A program made the position numbers and the translations under genes. The notes below the pieces were generated by a model, which had not been told where the DNA came from, made no database searches, and was given only the letters and a program-made list of their open reading frames with translations. Below, piece by piece: positions 1 through 8,417 of a stretch of 64,000 nt of DNA (its first letter is position 1; every line of letters begins with the position of its first letter). This stretch comes from Streptomyces broussonetiae. GTDB taxonomy: Bacteria; Actinomycetota; Actinomycetes; Streptomycetales; Streptomycetaceae. The stretch covers positions 4,154,001 to 4,218,000 of the forward strand of contig NZ_CP047020.1 in the NCBI RefSeq assembly GCF_009796285.1, given 5' to 3'.

Positions 1-1008
1 ACGGTGATGGCGGGCAGCCTGCAGGCGGCGATCGACAAGATGGCGTCCTCGGCGATCCGCGCGGACTACGTCGTCTCGATGGCCAACCGCTCCCCGCTCT
101 CCCCGAACGTGGCGGAGAAGCTCGCCACCACCGACGGCGTCACCGCCAGCAGCCCGCTGCGCAACGCCGCGTCCCGGATCGACGGCAAGTCCGAGTACCT
201 GACCGGCGTCGACGGCGCGTCCATCACGAAGCTGACGGACCTGAAGGTGGACGACGGCTCCTTCACGGTGGGCGGCTCGCAGGTCGTCGTCGACAAGGAC
301 CGGGCCAAGGAGTACGGCTGGACGCCCGGTTCGCACTTCACCGCGCACTTCGAGGACGGCAAGGCGCGGCAGCTGACGGTCGCCGGTGTCTACGAGGGCA
401 ACGACATGATCAACGGGATCATGCTCGACAACAAGGTCCTCACCCCGCACCTGAAGGACCCGGCCGACATGCAGGTCATGGTCAAGACGGCGTCCGGCGC
501 CTCCGAGGCGACCAAGGAGCGGCTGGCGAAGGTCCTGGGCACCAACCCGGCGATCAAGATCCAGGACAAGCAGGACATCTCCAACAGCATCGCGCAGGTC
601 TTCTCGACGATGCTGAACATGCTCTACGGCCTGCTCGGCATGGCGGTGATCGTCGCGGTCCTCGGGGTCATCAACACCCTGGCCATGTCGGTCTTCGAGC
701 GCTCCCAGGAGATCGGCATGCTCCGCGCGATCGGCCTGGACCGCAAGGCCGTGAAGCGGATGGTCCGCCTGGAGTCCCTGGTGATCTCCCTGTTCGGCGG
801 GGTGCTCGGCATCGGCCTGGGCGTGTTCTTCGGCTGGGCGGCCGGTCAGCTGCTGGGCACGAAGATGCCGACGTACGAACTGGTCCTGCCCTGGGGCCGG
901 ATGGCGGTCTTCCTGCTGCTGGCGGGCCTGGTCGGCATCCTGGCCGCCCTGTGGCCGGCCCGGCGCGCGGCCCGGCTGAACATGCTCGCGTCGATCAAGG
1001 CCGAGTAG
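1..1008 (+). CDS. ABC transporter permease, FtsX/MacB type, C-terminal part (5'-truncated by window edge)
   Basis: The reading frame is open from the first base, so the true start lies upstream of the window. What remains is an extracellular MacB-like domain (about residues 1-200) and a C-terminal FtsX block with three membrane segments beginning near residue 207. The stretch VERS-x-EIGMLRAIGL with following basic residues is the usual FtsX cytoplasmic loop. Its C-terminal half closely resembles the last 130 residues of the large permease at 28173-30755, so the two are paralogues. Such permeases form exporters with a separate ATPase; none is visible here, presumably because it lies upstream. 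A strong hairpin follows the stop codon. Substrate cannot be told from the sequence. Confidence 0.9.
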   Translation, partial: TVMAGSLQAAIDKMASSAIRADYVVSMANRSPLSPNVAEKLATTDGVTASSPLRNAASRIDGKSEYLTGVDGASITKLTDLKVDDGSFTVGGSQVVVDKDRAKEYGWTPGSHFTAHFEDGKARQLTVAGVYEGNDMINGIMLDNKVLTPHLKDPADMQVMVKTASGASEATKERLAKVLGTNPAIKIQDKQDISNSIAQVFSTMLNMLYGLLGMAVIVAVLGVINTLAMSVFERSQEIGMLRAIGLDRKAVKRMVRLESLVISLFGGVLGIGLGVFFGWAAGQLLGTKMPTYELVLPWGRMAVFLLLAGLVGILAALWPARRAARLNMLASIKAE

Positions 1009-1043
1009 CCGTACGGCATCAGCAGGAGAAAGGCACCAGCAAG

Positions 1044-1073
1044 AAGGGGGCCTCGCCGTCGCGAGGCCCCCTT
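1044..1073. terminator. Bidirectional rho-independent terminator
   Basis: Perfect 13-bp stem (1044-1056 pairing with 1061-1073) with a CGTC loop. It lies between two convergent genes, the permease ending at 1008 and the cyclopropane synthase ending at 1088, so it probably serves both strands. Confidence 0.85.
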
Positions 1074-1087
1074 CGCCGTACGGAGCG

Positions 1088-2380
1088 TCAGGCGTTCCAG
1101 GTCCGGGTGCGCAGGGGCAGTCCGGAGGCGCCCGAGTCGGGCGTGCGGACCGCCAGGACCTGGTTGACGCCGATGCGGTTGCGCTCGAAGGCGAGCGCGG
1201 AGGCGGCCATGTACAGCCGCCAGACACGGGCGCGGCCGGGGCTGGTGAGCCGGACCGCGTGGTCCCAGTCCGCCTCCAGGTTGGTGACCCAGCGGCGCAG
1301 GGTGCGGGCGTAGTGCTCGCGGATGGACTCCACGTCCCGCACCTCGAACCCGGCGCGCTCCAGCTGGGTGACCGTGGTGCCGATCGGGGCCAGCTCGCCG
1401 TCGGGGAAGACATAGGAGTCGATGAAGTCGTCCACGTGGTACGCCGATTCGTCGTGCTGCGGGCGGCGGGCGATCTGGTGGTTGAGCAGCCGTCCGCCGG
1501 GCTTGAGCAGGCCGTGCAGCCTGCGGGCGTACTCCAGATAGCGTTCGGCGCCGACGTGTTCGGCCATGCCGATGGAGGAGATCGCGTCGAAGGGGCCGTC
1601 CGCGACGTCCCGGTAGTCCTGGACCCTGATCTCCACCCGGTCGGCCAGACCCGCGTCGGCGACCCGCTTGCGGGCGTGGGTGGCCTGTTCCTGGGAGAGG
1701 GTGACCCCGACGACGCTCACGCCGTGCTCGCGGGCCGCGTGCAGGGCCATGGAGCCCCAGCCGCAGCCGACGTCCAGCAGCCGCCGGCCCTCCTTCAGGC
1801 CGAGCTTGGCACAGACGAGTTCGAGCTTGTCGCGCTGGGCGGACTCGAGGGTTGCGTCCTCCTCCCAGTAGGCGCACGAGTACACCATGGACGGGCCGAG
1901 GACGAGTTCGTAGAAGTCGTTCCCGACGTCGTAGTGGTGGCTGATGGCCCGCTTGTCGGTGTGCCGGGTGTGCAGATGCCGGCGCGGCCTGCGGACCTCC
2001 TCGCGTGGCGGGGCGGGCGGCAGGGGCGGCCCGGCGAGCCTGAGCAGTTCGCGGGCGGCGGCGCGGACGCCGGGGTCGCGCGCGGCCTGGAGAAGGCCGC
2101 GGGAGTCCTCCCCGCGCTCCCACACCAGTCCCGCCATCGCCTCGAGCGCGGTGTACAGGTCGCCCTCGACGTCCAGGTCACCGGCGACCCAGGCGCGGGC
2201 GAGGCCCAGTTCACCCGGTTTGAACAGCATGCGGCGCAGGGCACGGCGGTTGCGGACGACCAGTGCCGGCGCGTTCGGCGGCCCGGCCTGTGATCCGTCC
2301 CAGGCCCGAATCCTCAGCGGGAGCGGTACTCCCAGCATCTGTTCGGCAAGACTCCTCAGCCGCGACGCGGCGTCGGCCAT
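1088..2380 (-). CDS. Cyclopropane-fatty-acyl-phospholipid synthase family SAM methyltransferase
   Basis: 430 aa. Members transfer a methylene from S-adenosylmethionine to the double bond of membrane-lipid acyl chains. The SAM-binding motif LDVGCGWG is at residues 202-209, preceded by the family block ISHHYDVGNDFYELVLG around 146-162; the C-terminal half carries the conserved GMAEHVG and the RTLRRW-type helix. The N-terminal ~130 residues form the extra lipid-binding-like region seen in long family members. I chose the ATG at 2380 because GGAGG lies 7-10 bases before it; the frame is open a little further upstream but without a ribosome site. Oriented away from the ndh terminator, it probably has its own promoter in 2381-2515. 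Exact lipid product (cyclopropane or other methylated acyl chain) is an inference. Confidence 0.88.
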   Translation of the reverse strand: MADAASRLRSLAEQMLGVPLPLRIRAWDGSQAGPPNAPALVVRNRRALRRMLFKPGELGLARAWVAGDLDVEGDLYTALEAMAGLVWERGEDSRGLLQAARDPGVRAAARELLRLAGPPLPPAPPREEVRRPRRHLHTRHTDKRAISHHYDVGNDFYELVLGPSMVYSCAYWEEDATLESAQRDKLELVCAKLGLKEGRRLLDVGCGWGSMALHAAREHGVSVVGVTLSQEQATHARKRVADAGLADRVEIRVQDYRDVADGPFDAISSIGMAEHVGAERYLEYARRLHGLLKPGGRLLNHQIARRPQHDESAYHVDDFIDSYVFPDGELAPIGTTVTQLERAGFEVRDVESIREHYARTLRRWVTNLEADWDHAVRLTSPGRARVWRLYMAASALAFERNRIGVNQVLAVRTPDSGASGLPLRTRTWNA

Positions 2381-2517
2381 GGCGCACACCTCCAAGACGT
2401 CGATCCCGGATGCCGGTTACCACGTAAACACCGTCGGCCCTTCGGCGCAGTCCCGCAAAGGAGTTACAACGGGGCAAAATAGTTGTAGCGGCCATGTAGA
2501 TGGCCGGTCCACAAACG

Positions 2518-2559
2518 CCGGAAGACCTCCCGCACCACGGATGGCGGGAGGTCTTCCGG
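2518..2559 (-). terminator. Rho-independent terminator of ndh
   Basis: Perfect 16-bp inverted repeat (2518-2533 and 2544-2559) with a 10-base loop, 40 bases past the ndh stop codon. It separates ndh from the downstream cyclopropane synthase promoter region. Confidence 0.85.
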
Positions 2560-2598
2560 TTCGTTCATCGGCCGGGGCCGCAGGGTGCTGACCGGGGG

Positions 2599-3978
2599 TC
2601 AGGAGGCCTTGGCCTTCTCCTCGGTCTTGGCGGCGGCGACCGGCGCCGGCTTGGCGGCCTCGAAGAACTCCTCGCGGGGGTTCTCCATGGCGCCGAGGGA
2701 GACGACCTCGCGCTTGAGGAACATGCCGAGGGTCCAGTCGGCGAAGACGCGGATCTTGCGGTTCCAGGTCGGCATCGCCATGCCGTGGTAGCCGCGGTGC
2801 ATGTACCAGGCGAGACGGCCCTTGAGCTTGATCTTCATCTTGCCCATGACGATCATCGCCACGCCCTTGTGCAGGCCGAGACCGGCGACCGCACCCTTGT
2901 TGGCGTGCTCGTACTCCTTCTGCGGGAAGCCCCGCATACCGGAGACCACGTTGTCGCCGAGGACCTTGGCCTGACGCAGCGCGTGCTGGGCGTTGGGCGG
3001 GCACCAGGCGTTCTCGTTGCCCGCCTTGCGGCCGACGAGGTCCGGGACCTGTGCGTTGTCACCGGCGGACCAGATGTAGTCCGTGCCCTTGACCTGGAGG
3101 GTCGGCTCGCAGTCGACGTGGCCGCGCGGGCCGAGGGGCAGACCGAAGCGGGACAGGGCCGGGTTCGGCTTGACGCCGGCGGTCCACACGATGGTGTTGG
3201 CGTCGACCTCGAGGCCGTTCTTGAGCACCACGTGACCGCCGACACAGGAGTCCATGGAGGTGGAGAGGTAGATCTCCACGCCCCGGCTCTCCAGGTGCTC
3301 CTTGCCGTACTGGCCGAGCTTCGGGCCGACCTCGGGAAGGATCTTGTCGGCGGCGTCGACGAGGACGAACCGCATGTCCTCGCGGGACACGTTCTTGTAG
3401 TACTTGGCCGCGTCCCGGGCCATGTCCTCGACCTCGCCGATGGTCTCCGCACCCGCGAAGCCACCGCCGATGAAGACGAAGGTGAGCGCCTTGCGGCGGA
3501 GCTCCTCGTCGGTCGTGGAGTCGGCCTTGTCCAGCTGCTCAAGCACGTGGTTGCGCAGGCCGATGGACTCCTCGATGCCCTTCATGCCGATGCCCTGCTC
3601 GGCGAGGCCGGGGATCGGGAAGGTGCGGGAGACCGCGCCCATCGCGATGACGAGATAGTCGAACGGCAGCTCGTACGCCTCGCCCACCAGCGGGGCGATC
3701 GTGGCGACCTTGCGGTCCTGGTCGATGGTGGTGACCCGACCGGTGAGGACCTCCGCCTTCGGCAGCACGCGTCGCAGCGGGACGACGACGTGGCGAGGGG
3801 AGATGCTGCCGGCGGCGGCTTCGGGGAGGAAGGGCTGGTAGGTCATGTACGACCGGGGGTCGACGACCGTGACGGTCGCCTCGCCGAAGCGCATCTTCTT
3901 GAGAATGCGCCGAGCTGCGTACAGGCCTACGTACCCACCGCCTACTACGAGGATCCTGGGACGCTCCGTGGTGCTCAT
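2599..3978 (-). CDS. ndh: Type II NADH:quinone oxidoreductase (NDH-2)
   Basis: 459 aa, typical length. NDH-2 is a non-proton-pumping membrane-associated flavoenzyme that passes electrons from NADH to menaquinone. Two dinucleotide folds are visible: VVGGGYVG at residues 11-18 (FAD) and FIGGGFAGAE at 169-178 (NADH); the second FAD contact YIWSAGDNAQ is at 301-310, and NTIVWTAGVKPNP at 261-273 is a family block. The start ATG at 3978 begins MSTTERPRILVVGGG; the frame stays open 105 codons further upstream but that part has no protein-like character and overlaps the promoter region. The C-terminal amphipathic part supports membrane attachment. A Rex-type operator sits 320 bases upstream (4298-4315), fitting the known Rex control of ndh in S. 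coelicolor. Confidence 0.93.
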   Translation of the reverse strand: MSTTERPRILVVGGGYVGLYAARRILKKMRFGEATVTVVDPRSYMTYQPFLPEAAAGSISPRHVVVPLRRVLPKAEVLTGRVTTIDQDRKVATIAPLVGEAYELPFDYLVIAMGAVSRTFPIPGLAEQGIGMKGIEESIGLRNHVLEQLDKADSTTDEELRRKALTFVFIGGGFAGAETIGEVEDMARDAAKYYKNVSREDMRFVLVDAADKILPEVGPKLGQYGKEHLESRGVEIYLSTSMDSCVGGHVVLKNGLEVDANTIVWTAGVKPNPALSRFGLPLGPRGHVDCEPTLQVKGTDYIWSAGDNAQVPDLVGRKAGNENAWCPPNAQHALRQAKVLGDNVVSGMRGFPQKEYEHANKGAVAGLGLHKGVAMIVMGKMKIKLKGRLAWYMHRGYHGMAMPTWNRKIRVFADWTLGMFLKREVVSLGAMENPREEFFEAAKPAPVAAAKTEEKAKAS

Positions 3979-4297
3979 GGCATCGAGTATCCACCCGCAC
4001 CTCGAGGGGTGCTCGTGCGCCCCTTCACAAGGTTCGACAGGGCCTGTGCTAAACTGCGCGGCCCGCGTGACGCAGGTCATGCGGCCACCGGGGTACCCCG
4101 GGGCGGTTCGCCCCGATGTCAAGGCCGCGTGAGCTGCCACTCCGCGCCGTTCAGGGCCTCCGCGAAGGCCACCGAGCGAGCCCCACGACATCCCCCACGG
4201 ACACCTGGGCGAGGGTCCGGGAGGTCCGCTCGATGAGCTGGTGAGCCCCCGGATGGGCCAATGAAGGCTCTTTGATCCCTCGTCGGGACCCAATTCC

Positions 4298-4315
4298 TTG
4301 TGAAGAACTTCACGA
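4298..4315. promoter_or_regulatory. Rex operator (ROP) candidate upstream of ndh
   Basis: TTGTGAAGAACTTCACGA matches the actinobacterial Rex consensus TTGTGAA-N4-TTCACAA with one mismatch in the right arm. Rex senses the NADH/NAD+ ratio and is known to repress ndh in S. coelicolor. The site lies in a 506-base gene-free stretch (3979-4484); besides this site and the ppx terminator I see no gene or RNA there. The distance implies a leader of about 300 bases on the ndh mRNA or a second promoter closer in. Confidence 0.7.
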
Positions 4316-4435
4316 ACTTTTCCGACGGCGTGTCACCGCAGCCCCCGAACGGCCCGCTCACACGTTATCCAACCTGCTCAACGGAGGCTACCGACCAGTA
4401 GCAAACAACTGGGAAAGCAGCCTCCGCAGGAAGGC

Positions 4436-4476
4436 CCCGAGCGGGCCCCGAGCGGGCCCTGCCGGGCCCGCTCGGG
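4436..4476 (-). terminator. Terminator after ppx with a duplicated left arm
   Basis: CCCGAGCGGGCCC at 4447-4459 pairs perfectly with 4464-4476 through a TGCC loop; a second copy of the left arm lies directly beside it at 4436-4447. It sits just past the ppx stop codon (4485). Confidence 0.75.
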
Positions 4477-4484
4477 CCGCCGGA

Positions 4485-5426
4485 CTACGCCAGCGACCAG
4501 GCGATTCCGTCGAGGATGTCGTGCTCGCTCACCACGACCTCCGCGGCGCCGATCCGCTCCATGATCGCGAGCAGGACGAGGGCGCCCGCGCCGATGACGT
4601 CGACCCGTCCCGGGTGCAGCGACGGGATCGCGGCGCGCTCGGCGTGCGTGGAGCGCAGCAGCCACTCGGTGATCTCGCGGACCCGGTCGTGGGAGACCCG
4701 GGAGTGGTGGATGCGCGCGGAGTCGTACTCCGGCAGGTCCTGGGCGATGGCCGAGACGCTGGTGACCGAGCCGGCCAGGCCCACCAGGGTGTGTGCCTCG
4801 CGCAGCGGGACGGTCTGCTCCGCGAGGTCCAGCGCGGCCTCGATGTCGGCCCTTATGGCGGCGATCTGCTCCTCGGTGGGCGGGTCGGTGACCTTGCCGT
4901 CCTGCACCAGGTGCCGTTCGGTCATCCGCACACAGCCGACGTCCACCGAGCGCGCGGCCCGTACGTGCTCCTCGCCGACGACGAACTCGGTGGAACCGCC
5001 GCCGATGTCCACGACGAGATACGGCCTGGCCAGGTCGTCTCGGCCGATCAGTTCCTTGGTGGCGCCGGTGAAGGAGAACTCGGCCTCCTGCCCGCCCGTG
5101 ATCACCTCCGGCTCGACCCCGAGGATGTCCAACACCCCGCGCACGAACTCGTCGCGGTTCTCGGCGTCACGGGAGGCGGAGGTGGCGACGAAACGGAGCC
5201 TCTCGGCACCGTGCTCCTTGATGATCGCGGCGTACTCGCGGCAGGCGGCGAACGTCCGCTCGAGCGCCTCCGGCGCGAGCCGGCCGGTGCGGTCGACGCC
5301 CTGGCCGAGCCGCACGATCGTCATCCGCCGGTCCAGGTCGACGATGTCGCCCGTCCGGACGTCCGCGTCCGCGACCAGCAGGCGGATGGAATTCGTACCG
5401 CAGTCGACAGCGGCAACGCGGGTCAC
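4485..5426 (-). CDS. ppx: Ppx/GppA family exopolyphosphatase
   Basis: 313 aa, the short Ppx form usual in actinobacteria. Hydrolyses terminal phosphates from polyphosphate and/or pppGpp. The ASKHA phosphate-1 loop AVDCGTNSIRLLV starts at residue 5, and the phosphate-2 motif VVDIGGGSTEF lies near 140; ATSASRDAENR and GLAGSVTS are further family blocks. The GTG at 5426 is chosen because it overlaps the stop of the DUF501 gene in a GTGA arrangement and opens directly on the ATPase fold. Last gene of the eno/ftsB-like/DUF501/ppx run, ended by a GC-rich hairpin. Confidence 0.9.
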   Translation of the reverse strand: MTRVAAVDCGTNSIRLLVADADVRTGDIVDLDRRMTIVRLGQGVDRTGRLAPEALERTFAACREYAAIIKEHGAERLRFVATSASRDAENRDEFVRGVLDILGVEPEVITGGQEAEFSFTGATKELIGRDDLARPYLVVDIGGGSTEFVVGEEHVRAARSVDVGCVRMTERHLVQDGKVTDPPTEEQIAAIRADIEAALDLAEQTVPLREAHTLVGLAGSVTSVSAIAQDLPEYDSARIHHSRVSHDRVREITEWLLRSTHAERAAIPSLHPGRVDVIGAGALVLLAIMERIGAAEVVVSEHDILDGIAWSLA

Positions 5427-5962
5427 TTCTCGTCCCCCTCGGTGTCCTCGGTGAGCGTCACGCACGCGCCCCTGCTCCACCACTGCGGCAGCATCGCCAG
5501 CGCCTCGTCGCCGAGCGGGTTGACACCGGGCCCCGCCGCCAGCGAGTGGGCGACCAGGACGTGCAGGCACTTGACCCGGTCCGGCATGCCGCCCGCGCTC
5601 GGGAAGCCCTTCAGCTCCTCGATCTCGTCCCGGCGCCGGATGTAGTCCTCGTGCGCGGCCCGGTAGGCGGCGGCCAGCTCCGGGTCGCTCTGCAGCCGCT
5701 CGGTCATCTCCTTCATCACGCCGTTGGCCTCCAGCGTGCCGATGGCGGAGGACGCCTTCGGGCACGTCAGGTAGTACAGCGTCGGGAAGGGCGTGCCGTC
5801 CGGCAGCCGGGGCGCCGTCTCCACGACGTCCGGCTGACCGCACGGGCAGCGGTGCGCGATGGCCCTCAGGCCGCGCGGCGGGCGGCCCAGCTGCTGCTTG
5901 AAGGCCTCGACGTCCGCGTCGGTGGGCTCGGTGCGCGGGGTGGGCGGCGGGGGCGTTTGCAT
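5423..5962 (-). CDS. DUF501 domain protein
   Basis: 179 aa. DUF501 proteins have no established reaction; they are found next to ftsB-like and ppx genes throughout actinobacteria, and this gene has that setting. Residues 20-150 hold the domain, including RCPCGQPDVV, TLYYLTCP and GMPDRVKCLHVLVAHSLA, which is very well conserved in the family. Cysteines in the CPCGQ motif and in YLTCP could bind a metal, but this is inference. The protein is soluble, with a proline-rich start. It overlaps ppx by 4 bases and lies 51 bases after the ftsB-like gene, so the three are very likely co-transcribed. Confidence 0.88.
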   Translation of the reverse strand: MQTPPPPTPRTEPTDADVEAFKQQLGRPPRGLRAIAHRCPCGQPDVVETAPRLPDGTPFPTLYYLTCPKASSAIGTLEANGVMKEMTERLQSDPELAAAYRAAHEDYIRRRDEIEELKGFPSAGGMPDRVKCLHVLVAHSLAAGPGVNPLGDEALAMLPQWWSRGACVTLTEDTEGDEK

Positions 5963-6013
5963 GACTGCTTCAGGTTGGCTTTCTATCGATGACGGAATCG
6001 ATCACCGGATCGA

Positions 6014-6490
6014 TCACTGGTCGGAGGCGTCGGACTTGTCGACCCCGTCCCAGACATTGGCGTACCACGGCCGCCGGGCGGCCCTCAGGTCGGCGCGGGA
6101 CTGCTTGGCCGCACCGGGGTCGACGACCACGTACCCGGTCTCCCCCGGCATCACGTAATGCAGCCGGCGCCGGATCTGCTGCTCGGCGTAGGAGTCGTCC
6201 TGCCAGCGCGCCTTGAGGTCGCGCAGCTGCTCGACGCGTTTGCGGGCCTGTTGCTGCTGCCGCTGGAGGTCGGAGATCTGAGCGCGCTGGGTGACGTACT
6301 GGCGCATCGGGTAGGCAAGCGCGACGATCATCGAGCACAGCACCAGTGCGAGCAGCGCCGCTCGGCCGGTGAGCCGGGAGCGGCGGGCCTGCCGTTTGGT
6401 CTGGGAGCGGTAGACCCGGGCGGCCGTCTGCTCGCCGAGCAGCCGCAGCCTGGTCGCGGTGGAGAAACGGTCCCGGTCCCTGACGGCCAT
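6014..6490 (-). CDS. Septum formation initiator FtsB/DivIC-like protein
   Basis: 158 aa. A basic cytoplasmic N-terminus (about 45 residues) is followed by one membrane helix (GRAALLALVLCSMIVALAYP), a coiled coil rich in Q/R/L (QISDLQRQQQQARKRVEQL) and the DivIC tail RRRLHYVMPGETGYVVVDP. This is the bitopic architecture of FtsB/DivIC, a component of the FtsQLB divisome subcomplex. The ATG at 6490 has GGAG six bases upstream; a GTG eight codons earlier is in frame but poorly placed. It stands 105 bases after eno with a hairpin between them. Confidence 0.88.
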   Translation of the reverse strand: MAVRDRDRFSTATRLRLLGEQTAARVYRSQTKRQARRSRLTGRAALLALVLCSMIVALAYPMRQYVTQRAQISDLQRQQQQARKRVEQLRDLKARWQDDSYAEQQIRRRLHYVMPGETGYVVVDPGAAKQSRADLRAARRPWYANVWDGVDKSDASDQ

Positions 6491-6520
6491 CTGGCTCTCC
6501 GCCTCCCCTTTCACACGTGC

Positions 6521-6563
6521 GTACGTCCCCGGACACGGTACGGGACCGGGTACGGGGACGTAC
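6521..6563. other. Inverted repeat between eno and the ftsB-like gene
   Basis: GTACGTCCCC (6521-6530) pairs perfectly with GGGGACGTAC (6554-6563) around a 23-base loop that itself is rich in ACGGTACGGG repeats. It could partly terminate eno transcripts or process the message so that eno is made in excess of the downstream genes. No U-run follows, so a full terminator is unlikely. Confidence 0.45.
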
Positions 6564-6595
6564 GTACGACTGGCTAAGACGTAGCCCGGGAAGGC

Positions 6596-7876
6596 TCAGC
6601 CCTTGAAGCGGGGGAAGGCGCTGCGGCCCGCGTACACCGCGGCGTCGTCGAGGATCTCCTCGATGCGCAGCAGCTGGTTGTACTTGGCGACGCGCTCGGA
6701 GCGGGCCGGGGCGCCGGTCTTGATCTGGCCGCAGTTGGTGGCGACGGCGAGGTCGGCGATGGTGACGTCCTCGGTCTCGCCGGAGCGGTGGGACATCATG
6801 CACTTGAAGCCGCTGCGCTGGGCCAGCTCGACGGCGTCCAGGGTCTCGGTCAGCGAGCCGATCTGGTTGACCTTGACCAGCAGGGCGTTGGCCGTGCCCT
6901 CCTCGATGCCGCGGGCCAGGCGCTCGGGGTTGGTGACGAACAGGTCGTCGCCGACCAGCTGGACCTTGTCGCCGAGACGGTCGGTGATGACCTTCCAGCC
7001 GGCCCAGTCGTCCTCGAACAGCGGGTCCTCGATGGAGACGAGCGGGTAGGCCGCGACCAGCTCCTCGTAGTACTCCGTCATCTCGGCGGCGGAGCGCTCC
7101 TTGCCCTCGAAGAGGTACTTGCCGTCCTTGTAGAACTCGGAGGCGGCCACGTCGAGCGCGAGGGCGATCTGCTGGCCGGGGGCGTAGCCGGCCTCCTTGA
7201 TGGCCTCGAGGATGAGGTCGAGGGCCTCACGGTTGGAGCCGAGGTTCGGGGCGAAGCCACCCTCGTCGCCGAGACCGGTGGACAGGCCCTTGTTCTTCAG
7301 GACCTTCTTCAGCGTGTGGTAGACCTCGGTGCCCCAGCGCAGGGCCTCGGAGAAGGACTCCGCGCCGATCGGGGCGATCATGAACTCCTGGATGTCCACG
7401 TTGGAGTCCGCGTGCGAGCCGCCGTTGAGGATGTTCATCATCGGCACCGGCAGCAGGTGCGCGTTCGGGCCGCCCAGGTAGCGGAACAGCGGCAGGTCGC
7501 TGGCCTCGGAGGCGGCGTGGGCGACGGCGAGGGAGACGCCGAGGATGGCGTTGGCGCCGAGGGAGCCCTTGTTGTCGGTGGCGTCCAGGTCGAACATGGC
7601 CTGGTCGATCAGGCGCTGCTCGGTGGCGTCGTAGCCGACCAGCTCCGGGCCGATCTGCTCGATGACGGCGAGGACGGCCTTCTCGACACCCTTGCCCTGG
7701 TAGCGGTTCGGGTCACCGTCGCGCAGCTCGATGGCCTCGAAGGCACCGGTCGAGGCGCCGGACGGAACGGCGGCACGACCCGTGCTGCCGTCGTCGAGGC
7801 CGACCTCGACCTCGACCGTGGGGTTGCCTCGGGAGTCCAGGATTTCCCGGGCTACGACGACGTCGATGGACGGCAC
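6596..7876 (-). CDS. eno: Enolase
   Basis: 426 aa. Converts 2-phosphoglycerate to phosphoenolpyruvate in glycolysis and is a usual degradosome and surface protein. N-terminal domain ILDSRGNPTVEVEV, the loop SGASTGAFEA, GDEGGFAPNL, metal ligands in SIEDP and GDDLFVTNP, and the signature LLVKVNQIGSLTE plus SHRSGETED are all present. The GTG at 7876 is chosen over the ATG at 7882 because AAGGAG abuts that ATG but sits six bases before the GTG; 426 aa is also the expected length. First gene of a minus-strand run with the ftsB-like gene, DUF501 and ppx. Confidence 0.96.
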   Translation of the reverse strand: MPSIDVVVAREILDSRGNPTVEVEVGLDDGSTGRAAVPSGASTGAFEAIELRDGDPNRYQGKGVEKAVLAVIEQIGPELVGYDATEQRLIDQAMFDLDATDNKGSLGANAILGVSLAVAHAASEASDLPLFRYLGGPNAHLLPVPMMNILNGGSHADSNVDIQEFMIAPIGAESFSEALRWGTEVYHTLKKVLKNKGLSTGLGDEGGFAPNLGSNREALDLILEAIKEAGYAPGQQIALALDVAASEFYKDGKYLFEGKERSAAEMTEYYEELVAAYPLVSIEDPLFEDDWAGWKVITDRLGDKVQLVGDDLFVTNPERLARGIEEGTANALLVKVNQIGSLTETLDAVELAQRSGFKCMMSHRSGETEDVTIADLAVATNCGQIKTGAPARSERVAKYNQLLRIEEILDDAAVYAGRSAFPRFKG

Positions 7877-7882
7877 GAGCAT

Positions 7883-8286
7883 CTCCTTCTTGGATGTGAC
7901 GCTGAAAGTGCGGGGCGGGCGCCTTACGGCTGCGCCTTGCGACTAGAGCCTAACCGTCCCCGGGGCCGCGGCCGTCGACCGACCGCCCCGTGGACAGGGA
8001 AGGACATGCAGACGGTACCCATTGTTCATGAGCGGAACAAAGAGGGGTGGGGGTGAAGAGCGGGGAAACGGGTGGAGTACGCGCGGCGGCGTACGCGGGC
8101 GCGTATGCGGCGGACGAGGGCGCGCATATCGCGTATATGACGGGCGCGTATATAGGGACGCGCACATGAGAGCCGGGGCGCACGCGGAGAGAGGGGCCGC
8201 CGGCGCGCGCCGGACGCCGGACGGCAGACGGGGAGACGGCAGACGGCAGACGGCAGACGGGGAGACGGCAGACGGGGAGACAAAAG
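7883..8286. other. Gene-free region upstream of eno with alternating Pu/Py islands
   Basis: No coding sequence is convincing here. It must hold the eno promoter. Around 8120-8153 three stretches of 10-11 bases of strictly alternating purine and pyrimidine (CGCGTATATG and relatives) stand out as AT islands in GC-rich DNA, and the motif CGCGTATA repeats. The right part holds the GACGGCA repeat block described separately. Confidence 0.5.
8220..8283. repeat. Tandem array of 7/8-bp units GACGGCA / GACGGGGA
   Basis: About eight head-to-tail units, mixing GACGGCA (7 bp) and GACGGGGA (8 bp) in the order 7-8-7-7-7-8-7-8, lie directly before the rpfA terminator hairpin. Too short and irregular for CRISPR; looks like slippage-generated simple repeat. 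Confidence 0.75.
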
Positions 8287-8328
8287 CCCCGCCCCGGCGC
8301 GTACGGGGGAACACGCGCCGGGGCGGGG
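8287..8328 (-). terminator. rpfA terminator
   Basis: 16-bp perfect stem (8287-8302 with 8313-8328), ten-base loop; on the minus strand it is followed by CTTTTG, giving a short U-run. About 90 bases past the rpfA stop codon. Confidence 0.88.
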
Positions 8329-8417
8329 AGCCCGTGGGGACGGGGGTGGCCCTCACGGGGCCTTCAGCGTGGGGGGAGGGGATGTGAGGGCGCTGTGGGC
8401 AGGCTCGCAGCCGGGTG

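Noticed and set aside
3979..4293. In-frame 105-codon extension of ndh
   Set aside because: It would run through the promoter region and ends before the Rex-type site; the product is not protein-like and the FAD fold starts right after the chosen ATG.
4000..4480. Small RNA or tRNA in the ndh-ppx gap
   Set aside because: No cloverleaf or conserved structure could be folded by eye apart from the ppx terminator.
8220..8283. Possible CRISPR array
   Set aside because: Units are 7-8 bases without spacers and no cas gene is present.
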